From: Sphingopyxis soli | Lineage (GTDB): Bacteria > Pseudomonadota > Alphaproteobacteria > Sphingomonadales > Sphingomonadaceae | Assembly (NCBI RefSeq): GCF_018682675.1 | Contig: NZ_JAFMTR010000059.1 | Location: 1 to 58,716, forward strand | Direction: 5' to 3' | DNA: 58,716 nucleotides | In this document: positions 8,755 through 17,683 of the stretch, in pieces | Numbering within the stretch: the stretch's first letter is position 1 | Layout: each line of letters begins with the position of its first letter | Translations under genes and position numbers: made by a program | Notes under the pieces: generated by a model | What the model saw: the letters and a program-made list of their open reading frames with translations, nothing else | Databases searched by the model: none | Told to the model about the DNA's origin: nothing

Positions 8755-9888
8755 CTAAAGGAACGCGCGCATCAGGATGCCGCGATAGATGGCGGTCAGC
8801 TTGTGCAGGTCGTCGACCGCGACCGCCTCGTCGAGCTTGTGCATCGTCGCGTTGGTGAGGCCGAATTCGACCACCGGGCACAGCGCGTGGAGGAAACGCG
8901 CGTCGGAGGTGCCGCCGGTCGTCGACATTTCGGGCATCAGGTCGGTCTCGGCATGGATCGCCTCGGCGACAAGCCCCGACAGTTCGCCCGGCGGGGTCAG
9001 AAAGGCTTCGCCCGAAATCCTGCCCACGACCTTCGCCAGCGGTTCCACGTCCTGCGCCAGCCGTTCGACCATCGCGACGAGGTCGGCGCCGCGATGCTGG
9101 TCGTTGAAGCGGATCGACAGCCGCGCGCGCGCCGAGGCGGGGATGACGTTAGTCGCGCCATTGCCGACCTCGATATCGGTGAATTCGATATTTGACGGCT
9201 GGAACCAGTCGGTCCCGGCGTCGAGGCTCACCGCGTCGATCGCCGCCAATATCCTGACCAGCTTGGGGATCGGATTGTCGGCGAGGTGGGGATAGGCGAC
9301 ATGGCCCTGCGTCCCCGGCACGTCGATCCAGATATTGACCGAGCCGCGCCGCCCGATCTTCACCATGTCGCCGAGCCGGTTCACCGACGTCGGCTCGCCG
9401 ACGACGATCATGTCGGGCCTTACGCCGCGCGCGTCCATATGCTCCATCAGCGCACGGGTGCCAAAGATCGCCGGGCCTTCCTCGTCCCCGGTGATGATCA
9501 GGCTGATCGTCCCCGCTTCGGCCGGGGTCGCAGCGGCGGCGGCGACGAAGGAGGCGATCGCGCCCTTCATGTCGACCGCTCCGCGCCCGTAGAGCAAATC
9601 GCCGCGAATCTCCGGCACGAAAGCATCGCTCGTCCAGCCGACGCCCGGCGGCACGACGTCGAGATGTCCCGCGAAGCCGAAATGCACCGGTCCCTTGCCC
9701 GCCCGCACCGCGAGCAAATTCTCCACCGGTCCGTCGGGTTCGATGCCGTCGATGAACCGCTCGACGGTGAAACCGAGAGGCGTCAGCGCTGCCTCGAGCA
9801 CGTCGAAGACGCTGCCCGTGGCGGGCGAGATGCTCGGCGCGGCGATCAGCGCCTGCGCGAGTTCGACGGGATCGAGATGATTGCTCAT
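8755..9888 (-). CDS. dapE: Succinyl-diaminopimelate desuccinylase
   Basis: DapE removes succinate from N-succinyl-LL-diaminopimelate in the lysine and peptidoglycan precursor pathway. The 377-residue M20-family enzyme has the metal ligand motif GHLDVVPPG (His75), GRGAVDMKG (Asp106) and the DEEGPA pair near 135-137 (general base Glu and ligand). The N-terminus LAQALIAAPSISPATGSVFD and the late TTGGTSDARFLH motif are typical DapE rather than ArgE. It stands alone, convergent with the Smr gene and divergent from the cupin gene. Confidence 0.95.
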   Translation of the reverse strand: MSNHLDPVELAQALIAAPSISPATGSVFDVLEAALTPLGFTVERFIDGIEPDGPVENLLAVRAGKGPVHFGFAGHLDVVPPGVGWTSDAFVPEIRGDLLYGRGAVDMKGAIASFVAAAAATPAEAGTISLIITGDEEGPAIFGTRALMEHMDARGVRPDMIVVGEPTSVNRLGDMVKIGRRGSVNIWIDVPGTQGHVAYPHLADNPIPKLVRILAAIDAVSLDAGTDWFQPSNIEFTDIEVGNGATNVIPASARARLSIRFNDQHRGADLVAMVERLAQDVEPLAKVVGRISGEAFLTPPGELSGLVAEAIHAETDLMPEMSTTGGTSDARFLHALCPVVEFGLTNATMHKLDEAVAVDDLHKLTAIYRGILMRAFL

Positions 9889-9982
9889 GCCGCTCCCTTA
9901 CCCGCTTGCGGCGCGGCAAGTCGAGGCTTTGCATCGCGGCCGCCTTGTGCGAAACAAAGGAGGAACAAGGAAAGGGACTGCC

Positions 9983-10450
9983 ATGCCCAAGCTCGATCTC
10001 GACGCGATCCCGCAGACCAACGCCACCGGCTATCCCGCGCCCTATGATGCGCCGGTGCAGGGGCGCTGGTACCGTCGCCTTGCGCCGCCGACCGGGATCA
10101 GCGACTTTGCGGCGAGCCATGTCGTTCTGAAACCCGGCGCCTGGTCGTCGCAGCGCCACTGGCACGATGGCGAGGACGAGATGCTGGTGATGATTTCGGG
10201 CGAGGCGGTGCTTGTCGAGGACGACGGTCGCTGGCCGATGCGCGCGGGCGACATCGCGGTGTGGCCGAAAGGCAGCACCAACGGCCATCATCTGATCAAC
10301 GAATCGGATGCCGACTGCGTGTTCGTCGCGCTGGGCGGCGGCAAGAAATACGATACCGGCGGGGGCTATTCGGACATCGATATGGTTTTCACGCCCGACG
10401 GTTATTTCCACAAGGACGGGACGCCCTATCCGGCGAAACGGATTCCGTGA
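9983..10450 (+). CDS. Single-domain cupin protein
   Basis: This 155-residue cytoplasmic protein has one cupin barrel. The first metal-binding motif reads SSQRHWHDGEDEMLVMISGEAVL and the second GDIAVWPKGSTNGHHLINES. The C-terminal tail KKYDTGGGYSDIDMVFTPDGYFHKDGTPYP resembles a group of small cupins annotated as transcription or sugar-related proteins without known activity. ATG 9983 is preceded by a strong AAGGAAAGGG ribosome site. The substrate is not predictable from sequence. It diverges from dapE and stands 178 bases ahead of priA. Confidence 0.8.
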   Translation: MPKLDLDAIPQTNATGYPAPYDAPVQGRWYRRLAPPTGISDFAASHVVLKPGAWSSQRHWHDGEDEMLVMISGEAVLVEDDGRWPMRAGDIAVWPKGSTNGHHLINESDADCVFVALGGGKKYDTGGGYSDIDMVFTPDGYFHKDGTPYPAKRIP

Positions 10451-10523
10451 TGCCCGAGCGGCGGCAGGCTGCCCCGGGGCGGGAAGAGGACCATGCGTCC
10501 TTGACCCCCGCGATCGCGGGCCT

Positions 10524-10562
10524 CGGCCGGAGCGGCGATGAAACAAGCGCCGCTTCCGGCCG
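10524..10562 (+). terminator. GC-rich hairpin between the cupin gene and priA
   Basis: A 14-base arm (10524-10537) pairs with 10548-10562 with a single bulge and a 10-base loop. There is no T tract, so this is at best a weak terminator or an RNA-stabilising stem. Confidence 0.35.
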
Positions 10563-10627
10563 GGACCGCCCGGCGTAGGCCTAGCCGCTTTCCAATTTTG
10601 CCGGCACCCCTATATCCTGCCCCGTCC

Positions 10628-12796
10628 ATGACCCGCGCCCGCGTCCTCCTATTGACCGCCGCCCTCGGCCCGCTCGACTATCGCGTGCCAGCGGAAACCG
10701 AGGCGCCGCCGGGCAGCGTCGTCGTCGCACCGCTCGGCCCGCGGCGGATGGGCGGCGTGGTGTGGGAAGACGCCAGTTTCGGCGCGCCCGAACCCGTCGG
10801 CGACAACCGCCTGCGCAACCTGTTCGAGGTCGTGCCGGTGCCACCACTCTCGGCGCCGCTGCGCAGGCTGGTCGAATGGACCAGCGACTATTATCTGGCG
10901 CCGCCCGGGTCGGTGCTGCGCATGGTGCTGCCCGGCGCGGCCTTTGCCGACGCGCGGCGCCCGATCGTCGAATATCGCGCCACCGGCGAAGTCCCTGCGC
11001 GGATGACCCCGCAACGCACCGTCGCGCTCGAAAAGATCGGGAACAGGCGAGGGATCGTCCGCGAACTCGCCGCGATGGCCGGGGTCAGCGAGGCGGTGAT
11101 CCGGGGATTGGTCCAGACCGGCGCGCTCGAAGCGGTGACCGTCTCGGCCGACCAGCCCTATCCCGAGCCCGACCCGGCGTTCGCACCGCCCGATCTGTCG
11201 GACGAGCAAACCGCCGCCGCGGAGCAGCTCCGCGCAGCCGTTGCCGCCGCCAAATTCGAGACGCTGCTCCTCGACGGCGTCACCGGGTCGGGCAAGACCG
11301 AGGTCTATATGGAGGCGATCGCCGCCGCGATCGATGCGGGCAGGCAGGCGCTGGTCCTGCTCCCCGAAATCGCGCTCACCGAGCCGATGCTGACGCGCTT
11401 CGCCGCCCGCTTCGGCTGCGAACCCGTCGCCTGTCACTCGGGACTGCGTTCGACCGAGCGACGCCGCGCCTGGCACAGCATTGCGGCGGGCGAGGCGAAG
11501 ATCGTCGTCGGCGCGCGCTCTGCGCTGTTCCTTCCCTATGCCAACCTTGGCGTCATCGTCGTCGACGAGGCGCACGAGACGAGCTTCAAGCAGGAGGACG
11601 GCGTCCATTATCACGCGCGCGACGTCGCGGTGATGCGCGGGCATTTCGAAGGGCTCCCCGTGGTGCTCGCAAGCGCGACCCCCGCGCTCGAAAGCCTCGC
11701 GATGGTCGAGGCGGGGCGTTACCGCCATATCGTCCTCCCCGCGCGCTACGGTGGCGCGACCCTGCCCAAGCTTGCGGCGATCGACATGCGACAAGACCCG
11801 CCCGACCGCGGGCGCTGGCTCGCCCCGCCGCTGGTCGATGCCCTCGCCGACCGGCTCGCAAAAGGCGAGCAGAGCCTGCTGTTCCTCAACCGGCGCGGCT
11901 TCGCGCCGCTGACGCTCTGCCGCACCTGCGGCCATCGCATCCAGTGCCCGAACTGCACCGCGTGGATGGTCGAGCATCGGCTCGTCCACCGGCTCGCCTG
12001 CCATCATTGCGGCCATGTCATGCCGCCGCCGCGCCTCTGTCCCGAGTGCGAGGACGAGGACAGTCTTGTCGCCTGCGGCCCGGGGGTCGAGCGCGTCGCC
12101 GACGAGGTGAGCTTACGCTTCCCAGAGGCGCGGACAGCCATCGTCACTTCGGACACGCTCTGGTCGCCCGCCAAAGCGGCCGAATTCGTCGGTGCGGTCG
12201 AGGCGGGCATGGTCGATATCATCATCGGCACCCAGCTCGTCACCAAGGGCTATCATTTCCCGAACCTCACGCTCGTCGGGGTGGTCGACGCCGACCTCGG
12301 CCTCGACGGCGGCGACCTCCGCGCCTCCGAGCGCACCTTCCAGCAGATCGCGCAGGTCGCGGGACGCGCGGGGCGCGGGGTCAAGCCCGGCGAAGTGCTG
12401 ATCCAGACGCGCGTCCCCGACGCGCCGGTAATGGCGGCGCTCGTCGCGAACGACCGCGAGGGCTTCTACGCCGCCGAGGCCGCAGCGCGCCGACAAGCCG
12501 GCGCCCCGCCCTATGGCCGCTTCGCCGCGCTCGTCATCTCGTCCGAGGATATCGAGGTCGCACGCGGCGTCGCGCAGCGGCTGGGGGAAAAGGCGCCCTC
12601 CGCCGACGGCCTCGCCATCTACGGCCCCGCGCCCGCGCCGCTCGCGATGCTGCGCGGTCGCCACCGCTTCCGCCTTTTGCTCCACGCGCCGCGCAGCTTC
12701 GACCTGCAGGGAACGATCCGCGACTGGGTCGGCCGCATCGACTGGCCGGCGAAGGCGCGGCTCGCCATCGATATTGATCCATATAGCTTTGTATAG
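10628..12796 (+). CDS. priA: Primosomal protein N', replication restart helicase PriA
   Basis: PriA reloads the replisome at stalled forks by binding branched DNA and unwinding the lagging strand. The 722-residue protein has the N-terminal fork-binding domain (LDYRVPAETEAPPGSVVVAPLGPRRMGGVV) and Walker A GVTGSGKT at 217-224. The DEAH box is VVDEAHETSFKQ (313-316). Eight zinc-binding cysteines lie between 431 and 474 (CRTCG..CPNC, CHHCG..CPEC), and the C-terminal helicase lobe reads IGTQLVTKGYHFPNLTLVGVVDAD. ATG 10628 fits the family N-terminus better than an upstream in-frame ATG at 10538. It is probably monocistronic. Confidence 0.97.
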   Translation: MTRARVLLLTAALGPLDYRVPAETEAPPGSVVVAPLGPRRMGGVVWEDASFGAPEPVGDNRLRNLFEVVPVPPLSAPLRRLVEWTSDYYLAPPGSVLRMVLPGAAFADARRPIVEYRATGEVPARMTPQRTVALEKIGNRRGIVRELAAMAGVSEAVIRGLVQTGALEAVTVSADQPYPEPDPAFAPPDLSDEQTAAAEQLRAAVAAAKFETLLLDGVTGSGKTEVYMEAIAAAIDAGRQALVLLPEIALTEPMLTRFAARFGCEPVACHSGLRSTERRRAWHSIAAGEAKIVVGARSALFLPYANLGVIVVDEAHETSFKQEDGVHYHARDVAVMRGHFEGLPVVLASATPALESLAMVEAGRYRHIVLPARYGGATLPKLAAIDMRQDPPDRGRWLAPPLVDALADRLAKGEQSLLFLNRRGFAPLTLCRTCGHRIQCPNCTAWMVEHRLVHRLACHHCGHVMPPPRLCPECEDEDSLVACGPGVERVADEVSLRFPEARTAIVTSDTLWSPAKAAEFVGAVEAGMVDIIIGTQLVTKGYHFPNLTLVGVVDADLGLDGGDLRASERTFQQIAQVAGRAGRGVKPGEVLIQTRVPDAPVMAALVANDREGFYAAEAAARRQAGAPPYGRFAALVISSEDIEVARGVAQRLGEKAPSADGLAIYGPAPAPLAMLRGRHRFRLLLHAPRSFDLQGTIRDWVGRIDWPAKARLAIDIDPYSFV

Positions 12797-12864
12797 GCGT
12801 ACCAGCCCTTTACTCCGTCGGAGGGCGCTGGCAGCATTGCGGCATCAGGGGACGGGGGCGCAGA

Positions 12865-14412
12865 ATGAAGAATGCCGGTTTGGGCCTGTTGGCCGGAATC
12901 GCAATCATGGGCGGGGCGGACACGGCCGAGGCCAAGTGGTTGCGCGCCGACACCGACAATTTCATCATCTATAGCGAAGGCAGCGAGAAGTCGCTGCGCG
13001 ACTTCGCCGACAAGCTCGAACGCTTCGACGCGACGCTCAGCCTGCGCTTCGGCATTTCGCGCATCAAGGAACCCAACCGCCTGACCATTTATCTGGTCGA
13101 GCGCGCCGCCGATGCCGGCAGGCTCAGCGCGGGTCGGCTGGGACCGTCGATCGCCGGCTTCTACAGTGCCGATCCCGAAGGCAGCTTCGCGGTGTCGAAC
13201 CGCGAGAGCACGGTCATCAAGGGCACGCCCGAATGGCAGCAGACGCTGTTCCACGAATATGGGCACCATTTCATGCGGCGCTATCTGCACGCCGCCTTTC
13301 CGGCCTGGTTCGTCGAGGGATTCGCCGAATATTATTCGACCACCGACTTCACCAAGGACGGCAAGGCGGAGATCGGCAAGCCGCCCTATGGCCGCGCCTA
13401 CGGCCTCCTCGAAATGCCCAAAATCCCCGCAGAGACCCTGCTCTTCCAGCGGCCGGGCACGATGCGCAATTCGGGCCAGATGGACGTCTATTACGGGCGC
13501 GCCTGGCTGCTCACCCACATGCTCTACAGCAGCGCCGCACGTTCGGGTCAGCTCGGCGCCTATCTGGGCGCGATCAACAAGGGGGTCGAGCCGAAGAAGG
13601 CGGCGACCGACGCCTTCGGCGATCTGGCGCAGCTCGACCGCGACCTCAACACCTATCTGAAGCAGCGCCTGTCGTATCGCACCACGGGCGAACCGATCGC
13701 CGTTTCGGCCACCGTCACGATCGCGCCGCTGTCGCCCGCCGACGATGCGATGCTGCCGCTGCAGCTCGAACGCAAGAGCGCGAGCGGCGACGAGGAACGG
13801 CTGGTCAAGGTGCGCGACGATCTGGCGAAGCTGGCCGAGCGATATCCGGGCGACGCCGACGTCTGGTACGAACTGGCGATGGCCGAATGGGACCGGGGCA
13901 AGGAGAAGCGCGACCCGGGCGCTGCGCGCGCGTCGGTCGACAAGGCGCTGGCGCTCGATCCCAAGCATGTCCGCGCCAATGTCCTGCTCGGCCGCATCCT
14001 GATCGACGCGCTGCGCGAGAAGGACGAGCCTTCGGCGGCCGACTGGAACGCCGCGCGCAAGCCGATCATCCTCGCCAACCAGACCGACCCCGACGATCCG
14101 GTGCCGCTGTTCGCCTATTTCCAGAGCTTCACCGGGCAGGGCCGTCGGCCGCCGAAGATCGCGATCGACGGCCTTGCCCGCTCCTTCGAACTCGCGCCCG
14201 AAAATGGCGAGACGCGGATCAACTATGCCTTTGCGCTTGCCGATCAGGGCAAATTCGACACCGCCATCGCCCTCGCCAAGAGCATCGCCTACGATCCGCA
14301 CGACGACGGCGGCGGCCTCGCGCTGCTGAGCAAGCTCGAGAAGATGCGCAAACATGCCGAAGGCGAGTCCGAAGAGGACGCCGATCAGGCCGGCAAGGAC
14401 GCCGACGAATGA
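12865..14412 (+). CDS. Exported HExxH metallopeptidase-like protein with TPR-like C-terminus (copy 1)
   Basis: The 515-residue protein has a signal peptide ending near residue 23 (ADTAEA-KW), so it should act in the periplasm or outside. The zinc motif FHEYGHHFM has HEYGH at 130-134. FVEGFAEYY at 149-157 follows at the distance of a gluzincin third ligand, with Glu151 the likely one. The domain start LRADTDNFIIYSEGSEKSLRDFADKLE resembles the front end of DUF1570-type proteins. From about residue 290 the chain is helical with TPR-like repeats (WYELAMAEWDRG, ALALDPKHVRANVLLGRIL, RINYAFALADQGKFDTAIALA). The charged tail is Glu/Asp-rich. The next gene overlaps by 4 bases and is a paralogue. Proteolytic activity is unproven. 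Confidence 0.8.
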   Translation: MKNAGLGLLAGIAIMGGADTAEAKWLRADTDNFIIYSEGSEKSLRDFADKLERFDATLSLRFGISRIKEPNRLTIYLVERAADAGRLSAGRLGPSIAGFYSADPEGSFAVSNRESTVIKGTPEWQQTLFHEYGHHFMRRYLHAAFPAWFVEGFAEYYSTTDFTKDGKAEIGKPPYGRAYGLLEMPKIPAETLLFQRPGTMRNSGQMDVYYGRAWLLTHMLYSSAARSGQLGAYLGAINKGVEPKKAATDAFGDLAQLDRDLNTYLKQRLSYRTTGEPIAVSATVTIAPLSPADDAMLPLQLERKSASGDEERLVKVRDDLAKLAERYPGDADVWYELAMAEWDRGKEKRDPGAARASVDKALALDPKHVRANVLLGRILIDALREKDEPSAADWNAARKPIILANQTDPDDPVPLFAYFQSFTGQGRRPPKIAIDGLARSFELAPENGETRINYAFALADQGKFDTAIALAKSIAYDPHDDGGGLALLSKLEKMRKHAEGESEEDADQAGKDADE

Positions 14413-15887
14413 GGCTCCTCGCCGTTGCACTGTTCGCACTGCTGGCCCTGCCGCAACCCGCCCATGCGGAATGGCAGCGCATCGAGACCCGGGAATTCGC
14501 GCTCCAGGCCGACATGGAGCCCGAGGCAATCCGCGCGCTCGGTCTGCAATTGCTCGACCTCGATCGTCTCCTGCGCGAGTTGTTCGGCGTCACCGGACCC
14601 GGTCGGGGTCGCCGCGTCGAGATGATCATGTATGGCGACCAGGCCCAATTGATGACGGAGGCCGGGATGCCGGGCTTCGCGACGGGTTTCTTCAATGCCA
14701 ACCCGGTCGAGAATTTCGCGCTTATGCCGGTGACCGCCCGGGGCTATGAGGGCTTCGATCCGGTCGAAACGCTGCGGCACGAATATACGCACTATTTCAT
14801 GACGCGACATCTCGGCAACTGGCAGCCGGGATGGTTCATGGAGGGTGCGGCCTCCTTCTTCGAAACCGCGCATCGCGGCCCCGACGGGGCGATGCGCTAT
14901 GGAGCGGCGCCGCCACAGATCGTCGGCTTTCTCAACGAAGTCGGCGGCATGCGCTTCGACGATCTCGAACGCTCCTCGCGCAGTTTTTCCGACACCGAGT
15001 CGATGGGCCGTTTCTATGCGAAGGGCTGGCTGATCACGAGCCACCGCTATCTGGGCGGCAAACACTCGTCGAGCATCGCCGCCTATCTCGATGCGAAGGC
15101 AAAGGGAGCCAAGACCGATACATCGCTGTTCGCCGACGGCACGGCGCAGTTCGACCAGGATCTCGAAGACTGGCTGGCCGCAGGTATTCCGCCGGAAAAG
15201 GCGGTTGCGATTCCGCCCGCCGACGCATCGCTCATCCGGCTGCGACCGATGACCGCGGGCGAGGTCGCGCTGGTCGGCATGCGGCTCGAACTTTACCGGC
15301 AAGCCTCCCGATCCCACAGTTTCGCCACGGGCGTGAAAGCGCAGGAAGAATTGCTGGCGCACATCCGGAAAATCGTTGCCGAGCATCCCGGCGATCGGGT
15401 GGTCGGCGCCTTTTCTATCAAGATCCTGCTGGCGATCGACAGCGGCCATATCGGCGCCGCCGAACTCGAGGCGCTGCTCGATCCTGCGGGGACGACGGCC
15501 GACGACCGTATATTGCGAGCGCGGGTCATGACCCGCGGCGCCGACGAAGGCCCACCGGCACAATTCCAGGGCAGGATCGCCGCCGCGCGCAAGATACTCG
15601 ACGGCGTACTGCGCGAGGATCCCGACAATGTCGACGCGCTGTTCGCGACGTTCGAGAATATCCGCGAGGACGAAGGCGCATCGGACGCCGCGATTACCTA
15701 TCTTGCGAAGGCGCTCGCGATCGATCCGCACAACGGGCTGTGGCGAATGGAACTGCTCGAACTCTATCTGCGCGACGGGCGCAAGACGGACGCCATCGCC
15801 CTGCTGCGACCCATCGTCAACCTGCCGCACGGCGGGCTCGAGGTTCAAGAGGCGGTGGCGACGATCAGGTCGCTCGGCGGGCTATAG
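14409..15887 (+). CDS. Exported HExxH metallopeptidase-like protein with TPR-like C-terminus (copy 2)
   Basis: The 492-residue product has a clear signal peptide (MRLLAVALFALLALPQPAHA, cleavage near residue 20). It shares its architecture with the gene before it: EWQRIETREFALQADMEPEAI at the front, HEYTH at 124-128, and GWFMEGAASFFE with Glu145 as the likely third zinc ligand. A helical C-terminal half with TPR-like repeats starts near 380 (ARKILDGVLREDPDNVDALFATFENI, ALAIDPHNGLWRMELLELYLRDGR). The start ATG sits inside the previous stop (ATGA), so the two are translationally coupled. The pair diverge well beyond recent duplication. Function unknown; a joint role on the envelope is inferred. 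Confidence 0.8.
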   Translation: MRLLAVALFALLALPQPAHAEWQRIETREFALQADMEPEAIRALGLQLLDLDRLLRELFGVTGPGRGRRVEMIMYGDQAQLMTEAGMPGFATGFFNANPVENFALMPVTARGYEGFDPVETLRHEYTHYFMTRHLGNWQPGWFMEGAASFFETAHRGPDGAMRYGAAPPQIVGFLNEVGGMRFDDLERSSRSFSDTESMGRFYAKGWLITSHRYLGGKHSSSIAAYLDAKAKGAKTDTSLFADGTAQFDQDLEDWLAAGIPPEKAVAIPPADASLIRLRPMTAGEVALVGMRLELYRQASRSHSFATGVKAQEELLAHIRKIVAEHPGDRVVGAFSIKILLAIDSGHIGAAELEALLDPAGTTADDRILRARVMTRGADEGPPAQFQGRIAAARKILDGVLREDPDNVDALFATFENIREDEGASDAAITYLAKALAIDPHNGLWRMELLELYLRDGRKTDAIALLRPIVNLPHGGLEVQEAVATIRSLGGL

Positions 15888-15893
15888 ACGCCC

Positions 15894-16652
15894 TCAATAA
15901 TCGGGTTCGGCGCCGCCCAGCACCTGTGCCGCTTGCGCCGCGAGCCACGCCATCGCCCCTGCCCACGGCTGGTGCCCGTGGCTGATCCGCGCGACGCCGA
16001 GCGCGGCCAGTTCGCGGTGCGTCGGGCCGCCCTTGGCGCGCAATATGTTCACCGGCAGCGGCGAGCCTTCACAGATCGCGCCGATGCATTTCGGGTCGAG
16101 CAGGAAGTGCACGAACAGCGACTCCGCGCCCGCGTCGGCATAGGCACGCGCGCGTTCGAGCGTCGCGGCGACCAGCGCCGCGCCGTCCTTTGCGGCGTCG
16201 GCCCCGCGAAACGTGTCGCAACGCGCATTGACGAAGATGCCGGTGTCGGCCGCGGCGCGATAGCGCGCCGCCGCCTCGGCGACCGGCAGCAACGTATTCT
16301 CGCCGGGCAGCCGGTCCTCCATGTTGATCCCCGCCGCGCCCGCCGCCTTCGCGCGGCCAACCGAAACGCCAACCGCCGCCGGATCGGCGCCATAGCCCGA
16401 TTCCATGTCGATCGTGACCGGCAGGTCGGTCACCGACAGGATGCGGCCGAGGTTTTCGAACACATCCTCGAGCGGGAAATCCTCGCCGTCGGCGCGGCCC
16501 TGCGCGCCCGCAACACCGAAGCTGCCCGTCGCGATCGCCTTCGCGCCCGCACCGGCAACCGCGCGCGCGCTCCCGGCATCCCAGATATTGACGAGGATCA
16601 GCGGATCGCCCGGAACATGGAGCGCGCGGAACTCGGCCACTTTATCGGTCAT
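15894..16652 (-). CDS. Isocitrate lyase/PEP mutase family protein
   Basis: The 252-residue protein is a TIM-barrel enzyme of the PEP mutase/isocitrate lyase superfamily. Visible motifs are LVNIWDAGSARAVAGAGAKAIATGS at the N-terminus, PVTIDMESGYG (Mg-binding acidic residues), GAAGINMEDRLPGE and FVNARCDTF. The isocitrate lyase KKCGH signature is absent, so the substrate is another 2-oxo or C-C/P-C bond compound and cannot be named. It is the third gene of a DUF1203-ada-PEP mutase-like run and overlaps ada by 4 bases. That links it to methylation-damage conditions, or at least to the same transcript. Confidence 0.85.
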   Translation of the reverse strand: MTDKVAEFRALHVPGDPLILVNIWDAGSARAVAGAGAKAIATGSFGVAGAQGRADGEDFPLEDVFENLGRILSVTDLPVTIDMESGYGADPAAVGVSVGRAKAAGAAGINMEDRLPGENTLLPVAEAAARYRAAADTGIFVNARCDTFRGADAAKDGAALVAATLERARAYADAGAESLFVHFLLDPKCIGAICEGSPLPVNILRAKGGPTHRELAALGVARISHGHQPWAGAMAWLAAQAAQVLGGAEPDY

Positions 16653-17683
16653 TTGCTTTCCCTTTTCAGAAGCTCGCGCTTGATCGGCAGGCCATAGGCA
16701 TAGCCGCCGAGCGATCCGTCACTGCGTACCACGCGGTGGCACGGGATCAACACCGCCACGTTATTTGCGCCATTCGCGCTCCCCGCCGCGCGCACCGCTT
16801 TCGGTTTGCCGACCGCCGCGGCGATATCGGCATAGCTGCGCGTCTCGCCCGCCGGAATCTTGCGCAGCTCGCGCCATACCGCCTCCTGGAAAGCGGTGCC
16901 CTTCACGTCGATCGGGATATGGTCGAAGCCGTTTACCGGCGCCTCGACCGCGTCGACGACCTGTTTCAGCAGCGCCGCAAACTCGTCACCGCCTTCGACC
17001 AGCTCGGCCGCGGGAAACCGCTCTTCGAGCGCCTCGCGCCCCTCGTCGAAGCTCAGGCGACACACCCCCTTTGCGGTCGCCGCGACGAGCATCTCGCCCA
17101 GACTCGTCGGCACGATGCCCCAATGGATCGTCGCGCCCCTGCCGCCGTTGACCCACGCCGAAGCCGTCATCCCCATGCGTCCCTCCATATTGTCATAGAA
17201 ACGCGACGGCCCCGAAAAGCCCGCGTCGTAGATCGCTTCGGTCACCCGATTGCCCTCGCTCAGCGCCTGCCGCGCCCGCTCCTCGCGCAGCGCGCGGGCG
17301 TAAGCGGCCGGCGACAGGCCGGTGTGCCGGGTGAAAACGCGCTGGAAATGGGTCGGCGAATAACCGGTGCGCGATGCCAGATCGGCGAGCGCCAGCGGTT
17401 CCTCGCTTTCCTTGATCGCCTGGATCGCGGCGAGCACCGCCCCCTCGTCGCGCGCGACATCGTCGGGCAGGCAGCGCCTGCACGGACGCAGCCCCGCCGC
17501 CCGCGCCGCCGCGCCGTCGGCGAAGAAGCGGATATTCTCGCGCAGCGGATGGCGGGCCGCACAGCTCGGCCGGCAGTAGATGCCGGTCGTGAGCACGCCG
17601 GTCACGAAGCGCCCGTCGAGCGCCCGGTCGCGGCGCAACACCGCCGCCCAGCGGTCGTCGTCGGTCATCAGATCGCCCGTCAT
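16649..17683 (-). CDS. ada: Bifunctional Ada: methylated-DNA repair and transcription activator
   Basis: Ada repairs O6-methylguanine and methylphosphotriesters by irreversible transfer to its own cysteines. Once methylated, it activates the adaptive-response genes. The 344-residue protein has all three parts. The N-terminal zinc domain has Cys37, Cys41, Cys68 and Cys71 (GIYCRPSCAARHP ... CRRC). The AraC-type helix-turn-helix spans about 85-180 (LADLASRTGYSPTHFQRVFTRHTGLSP). The C-terminal methyltransferase has the active-site IPCHRVV (Cys315). Its start overlaps the DUF1203 stop by 4 bases and its stop overlaps the next start by 4 bases. Autoregulation is expected from the family. Confidence 0.96.
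   Translation of the reverse strand: MTGDLMTDDDRWAAVLRRDRALDGRFVTGVLTTGIYCRPSCAARHPLRENIRFFADGAAARAAGLRPCRRCLPDDVARDEGAVLAAIQAIKESEEPLALADLASRTGYSPTHFQRVFTRHTGLSPAAYARALREERARQALSEGNRVTEAIYDAGFSGPSRFYDNMEGRMGMTASAWVNGGRGATIHWGIVPTSLGEMLVAATAKGVCRLSFDEGREALEERFPAAELVEGGDEFAALLKQVVDAVEAPVNGFDHIPIDVKGTAFQEAVWRELRKIPAGETRSYADIAAAVGKPKAVRAAGSANGANNVAVLIPCHRVVRSDGSLGGYAYGLPIKRELLKRESK

Noticed and set aside
15894..16652. Isocitrate lyase of the glyoxylate shunt
   Set aside because: Too short and lacks the KKCGH signature.
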